Shown one piece after another: positions 57,420-64,000 of a DNA stretch of 64,000 nucleotides. The stretch comes from Semisulcospira habei. Lineage: Eukaryota > Mollusca > Gastropoda > Semisulcospiridae. Below the pieces are notes generated by a model. The model saw only the letters and a program-made list of their open reading frames with translations. It was not told where the DNA came from and searched no databases. The stretch is from positions 234,312,637 through 234,376,636 of the forward strand of contig BTPG01000004.1 in assembly GCA_036245525.1 (NCBI GenBank), written 5' to 3'. A program made the translations under genes and the position numbers. Position 1 is the first letter of the stretch, and every line of letters begins with the position of its first letter.

Positions 57420-57580
57420 CTGGAATGTGCTTTCAAAACACTGGCACAGTGCCTGCAACACATACACGCACACAGACTTGTCTAGGTGACTGGAACGTGC
57501 TTTCAAAACACCGGCACAGTGCCTGCAACACACACACGCACACAGACTTGTCTAGGTGACTGGAACGTGCTTTCAAAACA
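57371..57580. repeat. 70-bp tandem repeat
   Basis: Three units beginning (C)GGCACAGTGCCTGCAACA at 57371, 57441 and 57511. Confidence 0.95.
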
Positions 57581-58084
57581 AGCCTGGAAGCAACATTGAT
57601 ACGATAAATGTGTAGGACCGTTCATACTACCATCCACCATCGACAGTTAGCAGTGTTGGGAGAGTGGCAGGAAAACAGTCTGCACTCCAACGGATGGACC
57701 TGTCAACAATGACGATGATGATGATGCTGATGGCAATGAAACTTTAATCCTAAAAGAAACATTTTTTGTTATGAAAACCTGTCATACAATCTGTTTCTGA
57801 TGTTTATCGAAAGCAAACAAGAACTTAATAAACAAGTATATTAACCATTATCAATTGGAAATAAAGTAATCTTAACGATAAATAAACTCTGAAAAAAGAC
57901 ACCATCAACACGCAGGCACGCGAGCACTCACAGAGAGAGTGAGAGACACCATCAACACGCAGGCACGCGAGCACTCACAGAGAGAGTGAGAGATATCATT
58001 AACGCCTAACACCTTTTAATGGCCGTTCCTAGCGACTAGATCAAAATAAGGTCAAATTAGATCAAAATAACATCAACGCACTTA
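57581..58084. other. A/T-rich spacer with a 53-bp tandem duplication
   Basis: GAGACACCATCAACACGCAG-type units at 57895-57992 are duplicated once. A (GATGAT)n patch at 57712 precedes 'gaaactttaatc', a phrase also seen at 58392. No gene seen. Confidence 0.5.
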
Positions 58085-58086
58085 CA

Positions 58087-58245
<159 letters not shown>

Positions 58246-58557
58246 TGAATCGTTATTTATTTAGTATAAAGCTATTAGGCAACTCAATGTCTGTCTTACA
58301 AGCTGTCCTGTAAACAAACAACACAACAGGAAAATAAACATAGCATGCAAATAATAACAACAATAATAATACTAATAAGAGAGAGATGATGATGAAACTT
58401 TATTTATCAACGGTAAAAAGTTTTGACAGAAACAAATCGTCATTTTACAAATTTGCCGTTGCTAACATCTACAACATTAAATAGATTAAAAGATAATAAT
58501 AATAATAATAATAATAAAGAATTATATTTACACATATTATTTCATGCAACAATAAAA

Positions 58558-58561
<4 letters not shown>
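58246..58561. other. A/T-rich sequence with AAT-repeat tract
   Basis: Two related segments start 'gagagagatgatgatga' and pass into 'tttatttat' (58210-58265 and 58380-58410), suggesting a short dispersed repeat. (AAT)n at 58495-58515. Confidence 0.5.

Positions 58562-58600
<39 letters not shown>
58562..58600. repeat. (GA)n microsatellite next to a splice donor
   Basis: About 38 bp of GA. On the coding (minus) strand it is a CT tract starting two bases after GTAA of the donor at 58602. Confidence 0.95.
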
Positions 58601-58602
58601 AC

Positions 58603-60256
58603 CTGTTCAACCTGAGGGTTAGTTCTCAGAGCGTGTAACAGCTGTGTGGTCGTGATGTTGGGCAACATCAATATCTTGGTGATGTTGATGCACGCCATGT
58701 CCGACACCAGGTGTCTCAGCAAACGCTCATCCTTGTTCAGCTGTTTGATAGCTTTCTCTACTGCTTTCACAACCGCCTTGTCTAGGTCCGGGGTCTTGCT
58801 GAGGCCAGCTCCCACTGATTTCATTTCTCCCACTATCAGGCCGTACCGGGAATTGATCATCAGCACGTCAAAGTCCCCGTCTGTAAATTTTCTGCTAAGT
58901 GTGGCGGGTCGTGGCAGCAGGCAGATGGCTGCGGCGGTGATCGGATCGACTTGCTTGTCGAGGTATTTCCTGAACTCTAGCTGGAACAACACCAGCATCA
59001 CCTCATGCTCCCTCTCCGCCAGATCCCGGATGTAGTTACGAACCTGCTGTATTGCGTGATCGTCTCTAGTATCGCTGTCCTGCACTACAGGTAGCGGGCC
59101 AGGTGGGACTACCTGGTAGTGAGGCCAGATTCTTGCTGCTAGAGGTGGGTCAGACGGATGAGGGGGAGGACCGGTGGGAGGGAAGTAAGCGGACGCCTGG
59201 CCGGGCCGATCTGGTGCCTTCTGTGGAACTGGAACCGACTGACCGGCCACAGTCTGCACGTCGTATGACACACGGTTGGCGTGAATCGGGGGGAGGAGGT
59301 AGGTTTGGCCGTGGAGGTTGGGATACCAGTGACGTACAGACTGACGCCAGGAGGCTTCGGCCGCCGCTACTTGTGCTGGTTGTCCGACAATGGTGCCTTG
59401 TGCTTGTTGTCCGGTACTGGGACCTTGTGCTTGTTGTCTGGTACTGGTACCTTGTGCTTGTTGTCCGACACATCTGCCTTGTGCTTGTTGTCCGGTACTG
59501 GTACCTTGTGCTTGTTGTCCGGTATTGGTACCTTGTGCTTGTTGTCCGGTACTGGTACCTTGTGCTTGTTGTCCGGTATTGGTACCTTGTGCTTGTTGTC
59601 CGGTATTGGTACCTTGTGTTTGTTGTCCGGTACTGGTACCTTGTGCTTGTTGTCCGGTACTGGTACCTTGTGCTTGTTGTCCGGTACTGGTACCTTGTGC
59701 ATGTTGTCCGGTATTGGTACCTTGAGCTTGTTGTCTGGTACTGGTACCTTGTACTTGTTGTCTGGTACTGGTACCTTGTGCTTGTTGTCCAGTATTGGTA
59801 CCTTGTGCTTGTTGTCCGGTACTGGCACCTTGTGCTTGTTGTCCGGTATTGGTACCTTGTGCTTGTTGTCCGGTATTGGTACCTTGTGTTTGTTGTCCGG
59901 TACTGGTACCTTGTGCTTGTTGTCCGGTACTGTTACTTTGTGCTTGTTGTCCGGTACTAGTACCTTGTGCTTGTTGTCCGGTATTCGTACCTTGAGCTTG
60001 TTGTCTGGTACTGGTACCTTGTACTTGTTGTCTGGTACTGGTACCTTGTGCTTGTTGTCCGGTATTGGTACCTTGTGCTTGTTGTCCGGTACATTCACTT
60101 GTTGTCTGTTGTTGTGAAGACATCCGGGGCCGTTTATATGGACTAGGGCCTTGTGCTGAGCCCTGAGACTGTGACGGAGCACTGCCTTGACCACCATCTT
60201 GGGACAACCGACGGTGAGTGTGTCCTTGTGGCGGACGGGACATTGTGGGCCAGTGA
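58603..60256 (-). CDS. Uncharacterised protein exon: Q-rich tandem repeats and PD-(D/E)XK-like nuclease domain
   Basis: One long exon between acceptor CTGTCCTGACAG (AG at 60257-60258) and donor GAACAG/GTAACT (GT at 58601-58602). ATG at 60241-60243 gives 547 codons, ending in phase 0. Order: Ser/Gln/Pro-rich head with a basic PYKRPRMSS patch; about 25 repeats of nine residues (GTSTGQQAQ and variants, 27-bp minisatellite) at about 50-290; Pro-rich middle; then a folded C-terminus. There DGDFDVLMINSRYGLIVGEM-KS (Asp459, Glu473, Lys475) has the D-x13-ExK layout and hydrophobic strands of PD-(D/E)XK nucleases of NERD type. It is followed by a Lys-rich helix (KAVEKAIKQLNKDERLLRHL) and a further alpha/beta stretch. 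Similar proteins are, from memory, multiplied in gastropods with unknown function. The next exon was not found downstream. A partial inverted paralogue lies at 46171-46299. Catalytic activity is an inference. Confidence 0.75.
59390..60095 (-). repeat. 27-bp coding minisatellite
   Basis: About 26 units (plus strand TTGTGCTTGTTGTCCGGTAC then TGGTACC), all in frame with the exon. Variants alternate GTAC/GTATT and, in two blocks (about 59715-59790 and 59985-60050), a TTGAGC/TTGTAC pattern recurs, so part of the array was copied as a ~270-bp block. Confidence 0.95.
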
Positions 60257-60293
60257 CTGTCAGGACAGAGAAAAAAATCGAGGTTGTAACTAG

Positions 60294-60470
60294 TGTAGCA
60301 ATGTACCACACTGAGGTTGTTGACTATGTGGATGATGTACCACACTGAGGTTGTTGACTGTGTGGATGTAACTAGTGTACCAATGTACCACACTGAGGTT
60401 CTTCACTGTGTGGATATAACTAGTTTACCAATGCACCACACTGAGGTTGCCGTTTACTGTGTGTATGTAA
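60294..60470 (-). repeat. 48-bp minisatellite upstream of nuclease-like gene copy 2
   Basis: About three and a half units (one shortened) matching the array at 45830-46140 in inverse orientation, placed at the same distance before the splice acceptor. Confidence 0.92.
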
Positions 60471-60870
60471 CTAGTCACGGTGTACCATGTGGTGTCGCCT
60501 CACCCCAGCCTTCCACACCACTGAAACTGATTCTGTAGCGTCGCTGACCGTGTGCAATATTTGTGACCGGTGAATGTGTATGTAAATGTTTGCTTCGTGT
60601 CAGGATGCCAAGTTCACACACACACGCACACCAGCACTCAGTACTAACTACAATAAAACATGTGAATCAAAGATCTCATTTCGTATAGACTATATTGCTG
60701 TACTAACTGCAATAAAACATGTGAATCAAAGATCTCATTTTGTATAGACTATATTGCTGTACAGGCTAATAATGGTCCAGGAACAACAAATGCCCCGGCA
60801 TGAGGCCGTTTGAGAAAAATATATTCTCTGCTGGTCACAATGTAATCAGGCGTTACCACAGTAGCGCAGT
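60471..60870. other. Spacer with a ~63-bp tandem duplication
   Basis: Two copies of TACTAACT(A/G)CAATAAAACA through GACTATATTGCTG at about 60641-60761. No gene recognised. Confidence 0.55.
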
Positions 60871-61640
60871 ACTAATGTCTAAGTCGTGTCTCTAAAATGA
60901 ATGTCAAAGTCCGAACAAGTACCCTTTGTAAAAGAGAATCTAGTAAAATGACTAAGTCGTTGAGGCTAGATGAAAGGCATCCTCGGCAAAAATGACAAAG
61001 TCCAAAGTGCCCTCTATAAAAAAAAAAGTCTATAAAAGAAACTAAGTCAGAGAGGCCTTTGGTAAAAGACGACCTGTACAAAAATGAATAAGCCCAAAGC
61101 GCCCTTTGTAAAAGGAAACCTCGGAAAAACGGCAGAGTAAGAGGCGCCCGTTACAAAAGAAGAGCCCCAAAATCAGTAACAAAATCCAAAACGCCTTTTG
61201 TAAAGGGAAGCCTCGGAAAAACGATAGAGTCCGAGGAGCCGAGCCGCCCTTCAAAAGGATACTACTGATCTAAAAAAATATGGCAGAGTCCAAAATGTCC
61301 GGCTTGGATAATGGGAAGCCTCGGAAAAACGACAGTCCGAGGTGCCCGTTATAAAGGAAGACTCCCAATAAATGGCAGAGTTCTCAGTGCCGGTGCAAGA
61401 GAGAAATCCACGAAAAGGACAGAGTCCGTCACGCCCTTTGTAAAGGAAAGCCAGGACAAAATGGCCGAGTCCGAAGCGCCCGTTACAAAGTAGAGCTGCC
61501 GGCAGAAAAATTGCCGGGATTCCCGTTCAAGGGAGGGCTCAGAAAAATGACTGAGTCCAAAATGCTGGTTTGTAGAGAGAATCCTGAAAAAGTCGGCAAA
61601 GTCGAAACAGCAACTGTAGAAGCAGTCGTGGATAACAACC
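60871..61640. repeat. Old, diverged tandem repeat (~70-75 bp, two half-units)
   Basis: Phrases like GCGCCCTTTGTAAAAGGAAA, CCTCGGAAAAACG and CAGAGTCCGAGGCGCCCGTT recur about every 35-75 bp with much divergence and many indels. Short frames on both strands are remnants of this pattern. Confidence 0.75.
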
Positions 61641-61716
61641 GCTCAACTCCACCTACCTCCGCAGACCGGGAACCCACTAAGCAACACAGGCAAAACGTCG
61701 ACAGTTGCAAGAGTCG

Positions 61717-64000
61717 CATATACGCGGTCATAAGACTCTGTATGTATCCGGCTGGCTAGTGTTGCCTCTATGCTGCTATGTTTACGTCTAGGAGTAGGCG
61801 CGGTCATAAGACTCTGTATGTATCCGGCTGGCTAGTGTTGCCTCTATGCTGCTATGTTTACGTCTAGGAGTAGGCGCGGTCATAAGACTCTGTATGTATC
61901 CGGCTGGCTAGTCTTGCCTCTATGCTGCTATGTTTACGTCTAGGAGTAGGCGCGGTCATAAGACTCTGTATGTATCCGGCTGGCTAGTGTTGCCTCTATG
62001 CTGCTATGTTTACGTCTAGGAGTAGGCGCGGTCATAAGACTCTGTATGTATCCGGCTGGCTAGTGTTGCCTCTATGCTGCTATGTTTACGTCTAGGAGTA
62101 GGCGCGGTCATAAGACTCTGTATGTATCCGGCTGGCTAGTCTTGCCTCTATGCTGCTATGTTTACGTCTAGGAGTAGGCGCGGACATAAGACTCTGTATG
62201 TATCCGGCTGGCTAGTCTTGCCTCTATGCTGCTATGTTTACGTCTAGGAGTAGGCGCGGTCATAAGACTCTGTATGTATCCGGCTGGCTAGTCTTGCCTC
62301 TATGCTGCTATGTTTACGTCTAGGAGTAGGCGCGGTCATAAGACTCTGTATGTATCTTGCTGGCTAGCGTTGCCTCTATGCTGCTATGATTACGTCTAGG
62401 AGTAGGCGCGGTCATAAGACTCTGTATGTATCCGGCTGGCTAGTCTTCCCTCTATGCTGCTATGTTTACGTCTAGGAGTAGGCGCGGTCATAAGACTCTG
62501 TATGTATCTTGCTGGCTAGTGTTACCTCTATGCTGCTATGTTTACGTCTAGGAGTAGGCGCGGTCATAAGACTCTGTATGTATCTTGCTGGCTAGCGTTG
62601 CCTCTATGCTGCTATGTTTACGTCTAGGAGTAGGCGCGGTCATAAGACTCTGTATGTATCCGGCTGGCTAGTGTTGCCTCTATGCTGCTATGTTTACGTC
62701 TAGGAGTAGGCGCGGTCATAAGACTCTGTATGTATCTTGCTGGCTAGTGTTACCTCTATGCTGCTATGTTTACGTCTAGGAGTAGGCGCGGTCATAAGAC
62801 TCTGTATGTATCTTGCTGGCTAGCGTTGCCTCTATGCTGCTATGTTTACGTCTAGGAGTAGGCGCGGTCATAAGACTCTGTATGTATCCGGCTGGCTAGT
62901 CTTGCCTCTATGCTGCTATGTTTACGTCTAGGAGTAGGCGCGGTCATAAGACTCTGTATGTATCTTGCTGGCTGGTGTTGCCTCTATGCTGCTATGTTTA
63001 CGTCTAGGAGTAGGTGCGGTCATAAGACTCTGTATGTATCTTGCTGGCTAGTGTTACCTCTATGCTGCTATGTTTACGTCTAGGAGTAGGCGCGGTCATA
63101 AGACTCTGTATGTATCCGGCTGGCTAGTGTTACCTCTATGCTGCTATGTTTACGTCTAGGAGTAGGCGCGGTCATAAGACTCTGTATGTATCTTGCTGGC
63201 TAGTGTTGCCTCTATGCTGCTATGTTTACGTCTAGGAGTAGGCGCGGTCATAAGACTCTGTATGTATCTTGCTGGCTAGTGTTGCCTCTATGCTGCTATG
63301 TTTACGTCTAGGAGTAGGCGCGGTCATAAGACTCTGTATGTATCTTGCTGGCTAGTGTTGCCTCTATGCTGCTATGTTTACGTCTAGGAGTAGGCGCAGT
63401 CATAAGACTCTGTATGTATCCGGCTGGCTAGTGTTGCCTCTATGCTGCTATGTTTACGTCTAGGAGTAGGCGCGGTCATAAGACTCTGTATGTATCCGGC
63501 TGGCTAGTGTTACCTCTATGCTGCTATGTTTACGTCTAGGAGTAGGCGCGGTCATAAGACTCTGTATGTATCCGGCTGGCTAGTGTTGCCTCTATGCTGC
63601 TATGTTTACGTCTAGGAGTAGGCGCGGTCATAAGACTCTGTATGTATCCGGCTGGCTAGTGTTGCCTCTATGCTGCTATGTTTACGTCTAGGAGTAGGCG
63701 CGGTCATAAGACTCTGTATGTATCCGGCTGGCTAGTGTTACCTCTATGCTGCTATGTTTACGTCTAGGAGTAGGCGCGGTCATAAGACTCTGTATGTATC
63801 TTGCTGGCTAGTGTTGCCTCTATGCTGCTATGTTTACGTCTAGGAGTAGGCGCGGTCATAAGACTCTGTATGTATCTTGCTGGCTAGTGTTACCTCTATG
63901 CTGCTATGTTTACGTCTAGGAGTAGGCGCGGTCATAAGACTCTGTATGTATCTTGCTGGCTAGCGTTGCCTCTATGCTGCTATGTTTACGTCTAGGAGTA
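61717..64000. repeat. 76-bp minisatellite array running off the window
   Basis: About 30 units of 76 bp containing GCGGTCATAAGACTCTGTAT, GGCTGGCTAGTGTTGCCTCT and TGCTATGTTTACGTCTAGGA. Units differ at two linked spots: TATCCGGC/TATCTTGC and TGTTGCC/TCTTGCC/TGTTACC/CGTTGCC. It continues beyond 64000. Confidence 0.98.

Noticed and set aside
59103..60117. Plus-strand frames of 278-285 residues rich in Leu/Val/Tyr or Cys, resembling membrane proteins
   Set aside because: Antisense readings of the 27-bp coding minisatellite of the minus-strand exon, which has the splice signals and the domain.

Overview
This window is animal nuclear DNA, most likely from a marine gastropod or another mollusc. That assignment is an inference. 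It rests on long intergenic stretches, spliced exons with GT/AG borders, many decayed non-LTR retrotransposons of L2/CR1-, Jockey/CR1- and RTE-type, SINE-like tails ending in CAAT or AACT tetranucleotides, and a short exon resembling the 'short-chain collagen C4-like' proteins that are common in molluscs. There are no operons, no tRNA or rRNA genes that I can see, and three 500-N scaffold gaps (12951-13450, 28944-29443, 46300-46799). Most of the sequence is repeat. Most open reading frames in it are repeat readings rather than genes.

Layout. 1-590 is a minus-strand LINE fragment that runs off the left edge. 1848-12891 is a large satellite array of about 191-bp units that flips orientation near 10158. 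13451-28943 is an island between two gaps. It holds one collagen-C4-like exon, an L2-type LINE tail, about 5.7 kb of featureless and possibly error-rich sequence (15476-21180), a two-exon tyrosine-recombinase-like gene (minus, 21546-25370) whose intron carries a triple transposon nest, and a chimeric LINE. 29444-32405 is more of the same satellite, in the orientation of the second half of the first array. 32406-37136 holds small minisatellites, a 281-bp near-perfect palindrome, tandem ~170-bp modules and an L2-like LINE tail. 37137-42470 is older, diverged satellite invaded by a 60-bp minisatellite block, an RTE element and a SINE-like element. 42471-50075 is a run of unrelated minisatellites (units of 74, 95, 24, 60, 48, 84, 23, 43, 38 and 18 bp) around the truncated 5' exon of a gene. 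50080-54282 carries two minus-strand LINEs in tandem, the second continuing into a 69-bp minisatellite (to 55545). 56408-64000 holds more minisatellites and a long minus-strand exon (58603-60256) of a gene with a PD-(D/E)XK-nuclease-like C-terminus. The window ends inside a 76-bp tandem array.

Genes. Only three loci look like host protein-coding sequence. (1) A protein with two zinc-binding motifs, a tyrosine-recombinase/integrase-like core and a Myb/SANT-like end, broken by one apparent single-base frameshift. (2) A proline/glutamine-rich protein with a 27-bp coding minisatellite and a nuclease-like C-terminal domain. A second copy of its first coding exon lies inverted 14 kb away and is cut by a gap. 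(3) An isolated collagen-C4-like exon. No pathway links them.

The best-supported new observations concern mobile DNA. A palindromic TTAA-flanked miniature transposon is present in three copies, two of which sit at sites whose empty paralogues are also in the window. That fixes its target duplication as TTAA without outside data.
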